Assembly (NCBI RefSeq): GCF_002005305.1 | Contig: NZ_CP014782.1 | Coordinates: 2,604,001-2,668,000 of the forward strand | Direction: 5' to 3' | Origin: Shewanella psychrophila | GTDB taxonomy: Bacteria; Pseudomonadota; Gammaproteobacteria; Enterobacterales; Shewanellaceae | DNA: 64,000 nt | Part shown: piece after piece, positions 34,696-45,466 of the stretch | How positions within the stretch are numbered: position 1 is the first letter of the stretch | Layout of the letters: the number at the start of each line of letters is the position of its first letter | Notes under the pieces: model-generated | Databases searched by the model: none | What the model was told of the DNA's origin: nothing | The model's input: only the letters and a program-made list of their open reading frames with translations | Program-made: the position numbers and the translations under genes

Positions 34696-36823
34696 TCACA
34701 GGCTCCTTAAACTCGGCATAAAACAACATCAAGCTTCGGTCTTGTAAGCGATACAAGGGATTTAAATTCGTAGAAAGCGAAACAGACTCAGGGTTTAGTT
34801 CACTGTCTTGAGTGTGTAACAGGCAACGCCAGGGAGACAGGTTATCGAGCTCAGGTAAACAAAAATCCAGACTCTGTTCATCGGTATTAAGCATCAAGAG
34901 AAGTGCCTGGCGACAACCCTTTTGCGCCTCAAGTTCACCACTTATCACTAGGCTCAAGCTTCGAGCCTGGGTCTCACTCCACAAGGATTTGGTCATCACT
35001 AGCCCCTGACGACAAAACCAGTCGAGACCAGGTTCATCCACATTGGCACCCTCATGTATGTATCTGCGATGGCAAAGCAGAGGGAAGCGTTTTCTGAGGT
35101 GAATTAACTTACGGGTAAACTGCAGCAATCCATTACTGCTGATATCTTGTTGCCACTCACGCCAGCTCAGCCCATTGTCCTGGCAATAGGCGTTATTGTT
35201 GCCTAACTGAGAGTGACCGACTTCGTCTCCGGCCAGCAACATAGGCACACCTTGGGACAAAAACAGCGTCGTAAGTATATTGCGGCACTGCCTTGCTCTT
35301 AAACTATTGATATCTGAATCATCCGTGGCACCTTCGACACCATAGTTATGACTGAAATTGGCCTGATGACCGTCTCGATTATCTTCGCCATTCGCCTCGT
35401 TGTGTCTCAAGCTGTAACTGACAAGATCCATCAAGGAGAAGCCATCATGACTGGTGACGAAGTTAATACTGGCCGCCGGCGGTCTGCCTGAATGTTCAAA
35501 TAGATCACTGGAACCGTGAAAACGCCTGGCAAATTCGGGCAAGATCCCCGCATCCCCACGCCAAAAACGTCGAATAGTATCCCGATACCTGTCATTCCAT
35601 TCGCTCCACCCCATGGGAAATTGTCCCAACTGATAGCCACCGGGACCGATATCCCAGGGCTCAGCAATCAAGCGAACCTGACTCAGCACCGGATCTTGGG
35701 ATAAAGCATCGAAGAAACCGGAACCAGTATCGAAGCCATGATTTTCACGGCCCATACAGGTCGCTAAATCGAAACGAAAGCCATCGACGCCCATCACTTC
35801 CACCCAATAACGCAGCGAGTCCATCACCAATTGCAGTACATTCGGGTGAGCAATATTGAGCGTGTTACCGCAACCGGTATCATTGATGTAATATCTAGGT
35901 TCACTGGGACTCAAACGGTAGTAACTTAGATTATCTATGCCTCTGAAACTGTAAGTCGGACCGAGGCGATTCCCCTCGGCGGTGTGGTTATAGACCACAT
36001 CTAAGATCACTTCGATGCCCGCCTTATGAAATTCTTCCACCATATGACGAAACTCAAAAACATCATCACCACTTAAATAAGCCTGATGGGGTGCAAAGAA
36101 GCCTATGCTGTTGTAGCCCCAATAATTGCTCAGCTTCTTCTCTTGTAAAAACGGCTCATCGAAGAAACTCTGCACCGGCATCAACTCAACGCAGGTGATC
36201 CCAAGGTTATTCAGATAAGTTATCGATTCAGGGCTGGCGAGCCCGGCGAAGGTGCCTCTGTGAGGTTTGGCAATATCCGGATGCAGCTGAGTAAAGCCTT
36301 TAACATGTAGCTCATAGATGATGCTTCGGCGCAGTGAAAGCGATACTTCCTCCTGGCTATAGCTTTTCTGCACAGGAAGTACAGGTGCTAGGTGGCGATG
36401 ATCCACAACCCGGCACTTTGGCATACTGGCAGCATTATCACAGGTATCGAAAGACAAGTCGGCTTCAATACCATCGAGTTGATAAGCATAATTACTTGGA
36501 TTATCACGGCACTCACCCACCAGCTGCTTAGCATAAGGGTCGAGCAGGAGTTTGTTGGCATTGAACCTGTGCCCTGACAGCGGCTGAAATAAACCGTCGA
36601 CGCGATACCCATATAACAGGCCTTCTCTCGCGCCTTCAAGATAGCCATGCCAGACATGTTGCGACTTACGCGGTAAGATGAAACGTGCAATTTCATCATT
36701 GCTGTGTTCATCGAAGATACACAGAGTGATCTGGGTGCCATGGGCCGAGAACAGGGCAAAGTTAACCCCAGTATCATCGACGCTCGCCCCTAGTGGATAA
36801 GGCTTACCGTTAGAGAGCTTCAT
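34685..36823 (-). CDS. glgX: Glycogen debranching enzyme (isoamylase type)
   Basis: I choose the ATG at 36823, preceded by GGTGAGCAAG; a GTG three codons earlier (36832) is possible. The 712-residue protein has an N-terminal carbohydrate-binding module (GASVDDTGVNFALFSAHGT), then a GH13 barrel with GVDGFRFDLATCMGR (nucleophile Asp), LIAEPWDIGPGGYQLG (acid Glu) and FVTSHDGFSLMDLVSY (stabilising Asp). It hydrolyses alpha-1,6 branches left by GlgP. It overlaps glgB by 14 nt and glgP by 11 nt, consistent with one transcript. Confidence 0.95.
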   Translation of the reverse strand: MKLSNGKPYPLGASVDDTGVNFALFSAHGTQITLCIFDEHSNDEIARFILPRKSQHVWHGYLEGAREGLLYGYRVDGLFQPLSGHRFNANKLLLDPYAKQLVGECRDNPSNYAYQLDGIEADLSFDTCDNAASMPKCRVVDHRHLAPVLPVQKSYSQEEVSLSLRRSIIYELHVKGFTQLHPDIAKPHRGTFAGLASPESITYLNNLGITCVELMPVQSFFDEPFLQEKKLSNYWGYNSIGFFAPHQAYLSGDDVFEFRHMVEEFHKAGIEVILDVVYNHTAEGNRLGPTYSFRGIDNLSYYRLSPSEPRYYINDTGCGNTLNIAHPNVLQLVMDSLRYWVEVMGVDGFRFDLATCMGRENHGFDTGSGFFDALSQDPVLSQVRLIAEPWDIGPGGYQLGQFPMGWSEWNDRYRDTIRRFWRGDAGILPEFARRFHGSSDLFEHSGRPPAASINFVTSHDGFSLMDLVSYSLRHNEANGEDNRDGHQANFSHNYGVEGATDDSDINSLRARQCRNILTTLFLSQGVPMLLAGDEVGHSQLGNNNAYCQDNGLSWREWQQDISSNGLLQFTRKLIHLRKRFPLLCHRRYIHEGANVDEPGLDWFCRQGLVMTKSLWSETQARSLSLVISGELEAQKGCRQALLLMLNTDEQSLDFCLPELDNLSPWRCLLHTQDSELNPESVSLSTNLNPLYRLQDRSLMLFYAEFKEPVNEC

Positions 36824-39167
36824 CTTGCTCACCAGTCTTCGCTGACCCTATGGCTAAGCGAGTCGCTGAATTCGCGTCTGAGTCGCGGGTTAATTGAGAG
36901 GGCGATAATACTAAGCATCCCAGAGGCGGCACTGTGATTTCACTGCTATAAGCCAGGTTTTGATATGGCATTCCCTCAGCCAATATCACCCCGGTACTCC
37001 CCACCCCACTACCACCATAATACTCACTATCACTATTGAGCAGCTCTCGGTATACTGTGTTCAATGGCAAACCGATGCGAAAACCATGGTGCACCTGAGG
37101 CGTCATATTGACGACAAATATCAGGTGATCGTCAGTGGATCTGCCATAACGAACAAAACTAAACACACTAGACTGGTCATTATCGCAATCGAGCCATTGA
37201 AACTTATCAGCCTGAGTATCTTGACTGTAAAGCGAAGGTTGACTTAGATACAGGTGATTAAGATCTTTCACCCAGGTCTGCAGCCCTTGATGAGGAGCAT
37301 ATTGCAGCAGATGCCAATCTAGGCTCCGCTCATGGCTCCACTCGTCTCTTTGGCCAAACTCATTGCCCATAAACATCAGTTTCTTACCTGGGTGCCCCCA
37401 CATGAAGCCGAAATATGCCCGTAGGCTGGCAAACTTCTGCCAATCATCACCCGGCACCTTGTGCAGCAATGACCCCTTGCCATGAACTACCTCATCGTGG
37501 CTCAGAGACAAGATAAATTGCTCGCTGAAACAATACATTAAGCTAAAGGTCAGCTCGCTATGATGATGACTCCTGTGAATGGGATCTCTTCCCAGATAGC
37601 GCAGGCTGTCGTTCATCCAGCCCATATTCCACTTGAAGCCAAAACCTAAGCCAGACTCATCGACTCGCTTAGTCACCCCCGGCCAGGCCGTAGATTCTTC
37701 GGCGATCATCACGATCCCGGGAAATGCCTGGTATAGACGTTGGTTAAGGCTCTGCAGGAAACTAATCGCCTCCAGATTTTCACGGCCTCCCTGAGCATTG
37801 GGCAGCCACTGCCCGGGTTCACGGCTGTAATCTAGATATAACATCGAGGAAACGGCATCGATACGTAGACCATCGAAGTGGAATTCATCGAGCCAATAAC
37901 AAGCATTACTCAGCAGATAGCTTTGGATTTCGCCGCGGCCGTAGTTATAGATCAAGGTATCCCAGTCAGGATGCTCGCCCCGTCTGGGGTCTTGATGTTC
38001 GTACAAGCTAGTACCATCAAACTGCGCCAAGCCATGGGGATCTTTGGGGAAATGTGCCGCCACCCAGTCCAGGATCACGGCCAATCCCGCCCGATGACAA
38101 GCATCGACAAAGGCCTTTAAACCTAATGCATCGCCGAATCTATGGGTTGGTGCGTATAGACCCACGGGCTGATAGCCCCAAGAGCCATCGAAAGGATATT
38201 CACTGATGGGCATTAGCTGCAGATGAGTAAAGCCCATCTCTTTGACATAGGGGATCAGCTGCTCAATGAGTTCTTGATAATTCAGACAAAGCTCGCCCTC
38301 ATCCCCCTTACGTCGCCAAGAAGCGAGATGAACCTCATAGGTGGAGATGGCTTGGTGATGCCATTGCTGAGACTTTCGATACCCCAACCACTCTTGGTCT
38401 TGCCAGTGAAAATCTTTCTTAAGGGGGATCAAGGAAGCATTGCCCGGTGCGGCTTGCATGGCTTTTGCGTAGGGATCTGATTTCTCTATGCGCTCGCCAT
38501 GCTCAGATATCAACTCGAACTTGTAATGCGCTTGCTCATTTACATGGGGAATGAATATCTCCCATATGCCATTGGCTAAGTGCTGACGCATCACATGTCG
38601 AGTTCCGTCCCAATGATTAAAGTCTCCCACCACTGACACGCGCTTGGCATTAGGAGCCCACACACTGAAATTCACCCCCTCGACGCCCTGATTCTGTTGC
38701 CATCTCGCCCCCAACAAATGATACGCCTGCTCTAAGCGCCCCTCACCGAAAAGGTAAACGTCGTCTTGGTTGAGTAAGCTAGGAAACTGATAGGGATCGA
38801 TGATCTCTTCGACGCTCAAGGGATATTCGACCCTTAACTTATAAAGAAAAGGTTTCACTCTTCTGCCAATCACCCCAGCAAACAAACCGGTCTCATTGAC
38901 GCGTTCCAGGCTGGCAAGTTTACGTCCATCCTTAAGGTTAAGCACCTCGACACTGAGCGCTCCGGGTAATAAACAGCGAACCACCAACTGCTTTCTAACC
39001 TGAACCGATTTAGCTTCTGCTTGCTTACCATTGGTGTTTTTTATCGGCGCATCACTCGGGGTTTCCAGTAGATGCATACCTAACAAGGAAAACACATCGC
39101 AATATTCACCATTTAGCAGCGCAACATCGGCGCCGTGATGAAAGTGAGGGACATTTTGAGTCATCAT
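36810..39167 (-). CDS. glgB: 1,4-alpha-glucan branching enzyme
   Basis: A 785-residue enzyme with two N-terminal CBM48-type modules (EYCDVFSLLGMHLL and GVEGVNFSVWAPNAKRVSVVGDFNHWDG) and a GH13 catalytic barrel: FDGLRIDAVSSMLYLDYSR (nucleophile), MIAEESTAWPGVTK (acid/base) and LSLSHDEVVHGKGSL. It transfers glucan chains to make alpha-1,6 branches. The second module region has a low-complexity stretch (TNGKQAEAKSVQ) not typical of the family. GGAAGATAA precedes the ATG. It follows malQ after a 111-nt gap and overlaps glgX. Confidence 0.95.
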   Translation of the reverse strand: MMTQNVPHFHHGADVALLNGEYCDVFSLLGMHLLETPSDAPIKNTNGKQAEAKSVQVRKQLVVRCLLPGALSVEVLNLKDGRKLASLERVNETGLFAGVIGRRVKPFLYKLRVEYPLSVEEIIDPYQFPSLLNQDDVYLFGEGRLEQAYHLLGARWQQNQGVEGVNFSVWAPNAKRVSVVGDFNHWDGTRHVMRQHLANGIWEIFIPHVNEQAHYKFELISEHGERIEKSDPYAKAMQAAPGNASLIPLKKDFHWQDQEWLGYRKSQQWHHQAISTYEVHLASWRRKGDEGELCLNYQELIEQLIPYVKEMGFTHLQLMPISEYPFDGSWGYQPVGLYAPTHRFGDALGLKAFVDACHRAGLAVILDWVAAHFPKDPHGLAQFDGTSLYEHQDPRRGEHPDWDTLIYNYGRGEIQSYLLSNACYWLDEFHFDGLRIDAVSSMLYLDYSREPGQWLPNAQGGRENLEAISFLQSLNQRLYQAFPGIVMIAEESTAWPGVTKRVDESGLGFGFKWNMGWMNDSLRYLGRDPIHRSHHHSELTFSLMYCFSEQFILSLSHDEVVHGKGSLLHKVPGDDWQKFASLRAYFGFMWGHPGKKLMFMGNEFGQRDEWSHERSLDWHLLQYAPHQGLQTWVKDLNHLYLSQPSLYSQDTQADKFQWLDCDNDQSSVFSFVRYGRSTDDHLIFVVNMTPQVHHGFRIGLPLNTVYRELLNSDSEYYGGSGVGSTGVILAEGMPYQNLAYSSEITVPPLGCLVLSPSQLTRDSDANSATRLAIGSAKTGEQDEAL

Positions 39168-39278
39168 TTATCTTCCATTAAAGTTAAAATTTCTCAAGCT
39201 AATTACCTGTGATGCCGATAAACTCTTACATACTTTACGGCTCAGCTTTGCCCGTTCAGGCACCAATACTTACATCCC

Positions 39279-41489
39279 CTAGATTTCTGAGTTTCTCGCC
39301 GCCCTTATCTGCTCCAGCAGGTGCTTCACTCTGGGAGATCCATGGATATCCGCAAGGGTCATGGGTAAACGTCGCTGCCAATTGGGATATTCTTGCCAGG
39401 TTCCGGGAATATTTACGCTGTGCATGTCACCAATAAGATCGCTAAGCTGCACACTAAATAAGGCAGAGTGGCTCTGGGCTGAAGCACTTATCCAAGCTAT
39501 GAGTAACGCCTCATACTCCAGACTGTCTGCGGTGGCTTCATCGATACAACCAAGACTAATCAGCAGGTTTAGTAGCTGTCTCTTCTCATCCTCGCGGCCG
39601 CTTAGAGCATCCCCCAAGGCTTCATCATTATCGATGAGCTCGAGCTGACGTCTCAAATGCAGATCACTGGTAGACCACCACGCAGCTAAGTTCGGCACAT
39701 CGTGATTGGCCAGCATCATCAAGCTGTCTTGTTTATGTTCATTGGGATCTGTGAAACCTGTGCTGTGTTTGCAAAAGTAGAACAGCTGATTGGAATAAAT
39801 ACCCGAGGATCTCAGGCGTCGATCCATCTCGGGAGGCACCAGACCAAGATCTTCTCCTATGATGCAACACCTAGCTCGCCAGCTTTCAAGGCATAGAATG
39901 GCGAAAAGACAATCAACGGGATAATACACATAGGCTCCCTCACCATTCTTCTTATCTAGGGGGCACCACCACATTCTCAGCAAGGACATCACGTGATCGA
40001 TTCTCAATGCACCGCAGTGACGCATGTTGGCCCTAATGATGGTAATAACATGCTGAAAATTGTCTTTTTTTATTGATAGTGGGTCTAAGGGAGCCAGCCC
40101 CCAATTTTGCCCTTGGGACGCAAATGGATCCGCCGGAGCTCCGATACTGGCATTGAGACAAAATTGCGACTCATTTTGCTGAACTTCGATACCCTCGGGT
40201 TTAGCACCAACGGCAAGATCCCGTATCAGGCCTAAGGACATCCCGGCTTGCTTGGCTCTCGCCTGACAGGCACCGAGTTGCTCTTCGGCAATGAACTGTA
40301 TATAACGATAAAAATTGAGTTCTTTGGGTAGGTCATCGGCCGCTTTAGCCGATTCGGCCTCAACAAATTGAGTTAATGCATCCCCCTCTTTAGACACAAA
40401 ATCATCGAATGCTCGCCTCCTGGCTGAAGGAATTTTAGTGCCAGGTAGACTAAACGCCTGATACAGAAGGATGAAGGCGCGATATTTCAACTGAGTCAAG
40501 CTAGGATAATCCAACCAATTATCAATATTGATTGAATCCCTTAGGCTCTCAAATTCATCGGTCTGCAACTGAGATTTCACAAGGGCATACTCAGATACAC
40601 CTTGGATATGAATATAAAGAGGATTAATTCTGCGCCTGTCGCTGGGACTATAGGGGCTCACGTGATCTGGCTCAGTGATATCTAAGGCATGCAGCGGATT
40701 AAGCTGAATAAAATCTCCCCCTTGGGCGGCCACCAACTCAATAATTTCAGTTAAATCCCCAAAATCACCTATGCCCCACTGACTATCACTGCGTAGCGAG
40801 TAAAGCTGAATACTGACCCCCCAGGAGCGAGGTTGAGTCTTAGAGTCGCTATTTTTATCTATGTCTGAATCTATATTTGAGAGCCTAAATGCTTGCCTTG
40901 GGGCCATCATCACCACACCAGAATAGCTGTTCATTCCAGCGGTTAACTCTGCGCTGTGATAGCCTGAAACCAATCGCTGATTTTTGGCCTCTATCACCTC
41001 AGTCAATTCTGCATGGGACTCGATAGGATTATCGGCACTACCATGGGGATCACCTACGGAATCGACTCGCGTTAAGTCCAACAGGGATAAGCGATAATGC
41101 AGGTATTGGGTCTTACCAATGCAATAATCACCGACTATTCGCATTTCGCTCGGGAGCACCCTAAGACTGAATGTACCGCCCGCTTCACTCAAAATCCTCA
41201 GCGTCAGCGTATCTTGATAACCAGAGGGCAGATACAGGCTGATCTCTGGCTCATCCATATAGGTATGCTGAAAACCATGGAGTCCCATAGTCCATGGCTT
41301 TGCATCGAGTTCATGGATCCGCTGCTCCAGATACCCTTCATCAATTTCACCTCGAGTATCAACTAATTTATTCAGCATGCACCTCAATACACCCTCCCTG
41401 TCTTGGACGGGAACACGGACATTCTGGCCACTAAAATTAATAAACTCGGCACCGACGCCTTGCAGATACAGCAACTTTTCCAGCCCCAT
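39279..41489 (-). CDS. malQ: 4-alpha-glucanotransferase (amylomaltase)
   Basis: I start at the ATG at 41489 (AAGGACGACGAGT before it), giving 736 residues; a longer frame to 41522 adds eleven unconvincing residues. GH77 features are present: WGVSIQLYSLRSDSQWGIGDFGDL, HVSPYSPSDRRRINPLYI, GALRIDHVMSLLRMWW (nucleophile Asp), CCIIGEDLGLVPPEM (acid Glu) and MMLANHDVPNLAAWW. It rearranges linear glucans, complementing GlgP and GlgX in turnover. As first gene of the glg cluster it places glucan recycling under the same control as synthesis. Confidence 0.93.
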   Translation of the reverse strand: MGLEKLLYLQGVGAEFINFSGQNVRVPVQDREGVLRCMLNKLVDTRGEIDEGYLEQRIHELDAKPWTMGLHGFQHTYMDEPEISLYLPSGYQDTLTLRILSEAGGTFSLRVLPSEMRIVGDYCIGKTQYLHYRLSLLDLTRVDSVGDPHGSADNPIESHAELTEVIEAKNQRLVSGYHSAELTAGMNSYSGVVMMAPRQAFRLSNIDSDIDKNSDSKTQPRSWGVSIQLYSLRSDSQWGIGDFGDLTEIIELVAAQGGDFIQLNPLHALDITEPDHVSPYSPSDRRRINPLYIHIQGVSEYALVKSQLQTDEFESLRDSINIDNWLDYPSLTQLKYRAFILLYQAFSLPGTKIPSARRRAFDDFVSKEGDALTQFVEAESAKAADDLPKELNFYRYIQFIAEEQLGACQARAKQAGMSLGLIRDLAVGAKPEGIEVQQNESQFCLNASIGAPADPFASQGQNWGLAPLDPLSIKKDNFQHVITIIRANMRHCGALRIDHVMSLLRMWWCPLDKKNGEGAYVYYPVDCLFAILCLESWRARCCIIGEDLGLVPPEMDRRLRSSGIYSNQLFYFCKHSTGFTDPNEHKQDSLMMLANHDVPNLAAWWSTSDLHLRRQLELIDNDEALGDALSGREDEKRQLLNLLISLGCIDEATADSLEYEALLIAWISASAQSHSALFSVQLSDLIGDMHSVNIPGTWQEYPNWQRRLPMTLADIHGSPRVKHLLEQIRAARNSEI

Positions 41490-42290
41490 ACTCGTCGTCC
41501 TTATAGGAAATACACATAGCAATACTCAATGACATTCACGGCAACAGGAAATACCAGAATGAGGTATATTCATGTCAAATAGATGACAGGGTAATTTATT
41601 TAAAAAAAACTTAAACAGAAGTAGACCGCTTACAACATGTAAATAGTAGATAACTACTATTTATTAAATAAAAACCCTCAAACAAATCACTGGTAACTAA
41701 ACAGAAAGCAAACCACAAACAAAAGAATTAACCGATAATTAACACCCTTAGGTTGTTTTTATTATCATTATTAAACCAAGTCAATGAATTTCTGTAATAA
41801 AGTTACAAAAATTCATTGTGAACATATAAAAACCAAGATTGAACAACGAGAAAAAATCACTAATACTGCTTTAAAAACATCAACATGAAACAATTACACA
41901 CCAACCTATATTGAAGATGTAAATTAATTTCAGTACGACGGAATAAAGAGTTAAATTAACCTAATATTTATAAGCTATAAGCTTATAATTAAATATATAT
42001 TAATTTACATCTAAATAAGATAAAAACTCTTTTCATCACAAAAGACAATACCACTGAGAATACAGAATAAACAAAACAATGTTGATAATTAAAGCAGAAA
42101 AGAAGGAGAGGGGGCGACGAGCATAACAACTTAAAATAAAATAGCGTCTCTTAATAGATAACGCTATATATTAACACTAGCAATTAGTCGAACAAGTAAG
42201 ATGTAAATTTAATAATACTTTATCAAGAGCCCCTATCACTTTTAATATGACTAATATGGCGAGTAGATAATGATTTATTTGAAGAAAACG
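41490..42290. promoter_or_regulatory. AT-rich upstream region of the glycogen cluster
   Basis: These 801 bp between porin and malQ, both on the minus strand, contain no plausible gene. The DNA is very AT-rich. A 14-bp perfect inverted repeat (AGATGTAAATTAAT at 41915-41928 and ATTAATTTACATCT at 41999-42012) brackets 70 bp holding TAAGCTATAAGCTTA. A related half-site, AGATGTAAATTTAAT, lies near 42199. These are candidates for regulator or nucleoid-protein binding upstream of the cluster. Confidence 0.4.
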
Positions 42291-43460
42291 TTAAAACTGC
42301 CAGTCTTTAGCAAAGTCATATCTAAAGCCTATGATCCATGAGTCAAAGTCATTTAGGTTATCGTAATCTTTGGCTAGATACTCAAGGTGGAAACGTAAGT
42401 TATCATCTGGTAGCCACTCCAGAGTGGTGTTATACCCATCATACCTTTGACTCAACAGCGCTCCTCGACCATCGTCAAAATCAAAATAGCCTAGCTTCAC
42501 TCTGAATTGCTCGCTAATTCGATAAGCCGTGGAGACATCGAGAGTGTGGCCACTACGGTCTTGAGAAATGGCATCCCTTTGGTAACTTTTATCTTGATAG
42601 GCAGCGGCTAAATATAATCCATTATTAAAATCTTGAGCTAAAGATATTGCCCAAACCTCATCTTCCCCCGTCGTGAAATTACCATCGATACTATCTTGCA
42701 TTAGATAGGTCACAGCACCATGAAAGCCACTTTGATCGTAACCTAAACCTAAGTTCACCAAGTCGGCACCATTGCTGCCGCTTTCACCATCAAATTGAGA
42801 TGCAGCGAGCCAACTAAATCCACCGGTTTGAAGTCGATATGTGACCATATTATTGACGAAGAAAATACCTTCCGCATCATAAGAGAAAGGACTATTTGCA
42901 TGATTGAAAATATCCACATACTCCGCGATTAACAGGTATTGTGGCGGTCTCTGTTTTCCCACAGCGACTCGGCCATAGGGACCACCGACTGCGACATAGG
43001 CTTTCCTGGCTGTGCCAAAGTCGCCATTATTGGAGAGATCAATCCCCCACTCACCATGTAACTCAGCAGTCCAACCCGGCATAAACTCATTGGTTGCTTT
43101 TATCCCTGCACGGGAAAGTGCATCCCGAACATCCCAGAAGGTTTCAGCATCTTCATCAAAATAGCCAAAAGTGGGCCGCATGGTGGCATAGACACTTAAT
43201 GTATTATTAAGTGGTTTTTCAGGCATGGTGGGAGGCTCGACCTCTTCGACTTTTGTTACTTGCTTAGCCAAACTAGCTTGCTTGGCCTTTTCAATCTCTT
43301 GGGCTTGCTGAGCCTTCTCAAGCGCTAACACTTGCTGCTGAAGTTGCTCTATTTGCCGCTTCAACATCTCTAAGCTGGTGTCTGAATCTGCAGCCACCAC
43401 ATTAAAGGGGATCACAGATAAAAACGTTAAGATAAGGATGACCAGAAATATACTTCGCAT
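42291..43460 (-). CDS. Outer-membrane porin with N-terminal coiled coil
   Basis: I choose the ATG at 43460 because the protein then starts with an ordinary signal peptide (MRSIFLVILILTFLSVIPF, then NVVAAD); an upstream ATG (43517) gives a poor one. The 389-residue precursor has a coiled-coil segment after the signal (LKRQIEQLQQQVLALEKAQQ), a Pro-rich linker, and a beta barrel with alternating strands that ends in FAKDWQF with the C-terminal Phe of trimeric porins. Strands such as RPTFGYFDEDAETFWDVRDALSRAG and GPYGRVAVGKQRPP fit the gram-negative porin pattern. The transported solutes are unknown. It is divergent from a chemoreceptor gene. Confidence 0.85.
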   Translation of the reverse strand: MRSIFLVILILTFLSVIPFNVVAADSDTSLEMLKRQIEQLQQQVLALEKAQQAQEIEKAKQASLAKQVTKVEEVEPPTMPEKPLNNTLSVYATMRPTFGYFDEDAETFWDVRDALSRAGIKATNEFMPGWTAELHGEWGIDLSNNGDFGTARKAYVAVGGPYGRVAVGKQRPPQYLLIAEYVDIFNHANSPFSYDAEGIFFVNNMVTYRLQTGGFSWLAASQFDGESGSNGADLVNLGLGYDQSGFHGAVTYLMQDSIDGNFTTGEDEVWAISLAQDFNNGLYLAAAYQDKSYQRDAISQDRSGHTLDVSTAYRISEQFRVKLGYFDFDDGRGALLSQRYDGYNTTLEWLPDDNLRFHLEYLAKDYDNLNDFDSWIIGFRYDFAKDWQF

Positions 43461-43585
43461 AAAACCTAACCCATGTAAGCAGGCGATAGAAAAAGTATAG
43501 ACTATACTTTTGAACATAAAGCCAAGAGATTATCTGCTTATTTATATTCGTTTACTCCCACCCTCCTTAACTAGGAATCGATACA

Positions 43586-45466
43586 ATGAAAATCAGAACA
43601 AAATTTTCTGTTGCCTCTGGCGTCGTCATCTTGATCCTAGTTTCCTTACTTTCAATATCTACCGATATCGCCATTAAGAACACCTTAGAGGAAAAAACCC
43701 AAGCCTATATCGAAGATAATGCTTCTTTACTCGCGACAGGGATAAGCAACTGGCTTAGCGGAAAAAGTTCCCAAATAAACCTTTTAAAAAACATGATTGA
43801 AAATAATTATTCCGATAATGGATTTCAGCAAGGGTTAGAGTTAGCAGCAATAAAAAATGATTTCTTACTCGTTTTCGGCACACTCGATACAGAAACAGGT
43901 TTACGTTCAAACAACCCCAACAGACAGAACCCGCCAAATGTAGACTTTAGAGAAAAGCCTTGGTACAAGTTGGCCAAAAATCAATCGGGAATCGTATTCA
44001 CAGCACCTTATAAAGATGCAGCAACCAATGAGCTTCTGCTGTCTATCGTCACAAACGTCAAAAATAAAGGCGAATTTAGGGGAGTATTAGGCGGAGACCT
44101 GAGTCTCGATACCATTGCCAAAACGGTAAATACCATCAACTTCGATGGCACCGGGCTCGCTTTTATTAGTGATGAGAATGGCAATATTATCACTCACCCT
44201 ATCGGTGAGATGAACAATAAAAAAACACAAGATATTTATCTGCACTCCCCGAATAATAGCAAGAAGATCATAGAGGTTGAACATGATGGAGCCGACAAAC
44301 TCTTGTATTTTTACCCGCTAGAAAAAGCCAACGGTATGAATTGGTATTTGGCCGTATTACTCGAAAAAGATAAAGTTTATCAATCGCTAACAGACCTAAC
44401 CCAAAGAACAGCCCTGTTCGCCATAATCAGTATTATCATCTGTATTTTTATACTTAGAAAGCTAGCAAAACAATTACTTATGCCGCTCAATGAACTAGAA
44501 AATGCCATCGCCAATATCGCATCTGGCGATGGAGATCTTACCCAAAGGTTAGCCATTAAGAGTGATGATGAATGTGGCGCTGTGGCAACGAACTTCAACT
44601 TCTTCTTAACGTCAATGCAACAGCTCGTCATAGGTATCAAAGAAAAAGCCAATTTAGTGGTCGATAATAGCAATACCTCCAGACATCTGGCGGTGCAATC
44701 CGGTGAGCAGCTCATGGAGCAAAAGTCATTGATTGAAGGGCTAGCCACAGCAATGAATGAGATGACGGCGACCTCTGCAGATATAGCCAGTAGTGCACAA
44801 GACGCAGCAAGTTCTATCACGGCAGTCAATGAACGTACCGAACAGAGTCAAATAACCTTTACTGAAACTTCCGATTATATTAACCAGCTATCCAGCACAA
44901 TTACCGTTTCACAAGGCGTTAGTGACAAACTCGCCGAATACAGCAATAACATAGAACAAGTACTGTCTGTCATCAACGGCATAGCCGAGCAGACCAACCT
45001 ACTCGCACTTAACGCGGCAATTGAAGCGGCACGTGCGGGTGAACAAGGACGGGGGTTTGCTGTTGTTGCCGATGAAGTCCGAACGCTCGCTTCTCGAACT
45101 CAGGAGTCCACCACCGAAATTAAGACTACCATAGAGCAAATTCAGTCAGCTTCTTCTCAAGTACAAGCAGCCATGCAAGAAAGCAAAGAAAAAGCAGAGA
45201 CTTGTGTTGAGCATGCTGCCACCGCTAACGATGCACTCGATGTCATATCAAGTTCGGTTAAAGAGATCATGGATAGAAACATTCAAATAGCTGCAGCCAT
45301 CGAGGAGCAGAGTGTGGTCGCCGAAGAAATAAACCTTAATACCAACAACATCAATGATATAAGCACCAGTGTCGGCGAGTTCTCAGAGAACCAGATAGAA
45401 TCTAATATTCAACTCATCGAAGAAGTAAAACAGCAGCAGTTACTGCTCAATAAGTTTACCGTGTAA
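43586..45466 (+). CDS. Methyl-accepting chemotaxis protein with double-Cache sensor
   Basis: A 626-residue receptor. A first membrane helix (about 8-30) is followed by a periplasmic double-Cache domain (about 35-270) with FREKPWYKLAKN and TAPYKDAATNELLLS, the Arg-Trp-Tyr and Tyr-x-Asp positions of Cache ligand pockets. A second helix (ALFAIISIIICIFIL), a HAMP segment (GDGDLTQRLA) and the signalling tip IAEQTNLLALNAAIEAARAGEQGRGFAVVADEVRTLASRTQ complete it. It is divergent from the porin gene, with 125 bp between them, so the two may share control. The ligand is unknown. Confidence 0.9.
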   Translation: MKIRTKFSVASGVVILILVSLLSISTDIAIKNTLEEKTQAYIEDNASLLATGISNWLSGKSSQINLLKNMIENNYSDNGFQQGLELAAIKNDFLLVFGTLDTETGLRSNNPNRQNPPNVDFREKPWYKLAKNQSGIVFTAPYKDAATNELLLSIVTNVKNKGEFRGVLGGDLSLDTIAKTVNTINFDGTGLAFISDENGNIITHPIGEMNNKKTQDIYLHSPNNSKKIIEVEHDGADKLLYFYPLEKANGMNWYLAVLLEKDKVYQSLTDLTQRTALFAIISIIICIFILRKLAKQLLMPLNELENAIANIASGDGDLTQRLAIKSDDECGAVATNFNFFLTSMQQLVIGIKEKANLVVDNSNTSRHLAVQSGEQLMEQKSLIEGLATAMNEMTATSADIASSAQDAASSITAVNERTEQSQITFTETSDYINQLSSTITVSQGVSDKLAEYSNNIEQVLSVINGIAEQTNLLALNAAIEAARAGEQGRGFAVVADEVRTLASRTQESTTEIKTTIEQIQSASSQVQAAMQESKEKAETCVEHAATANDALDVISSSVKEIMDRNIQIAAAIEEQSVVAEEINLNTNNINDISTSVGEFSENQIESNIQLIEEVKQQQLLLNKFTV

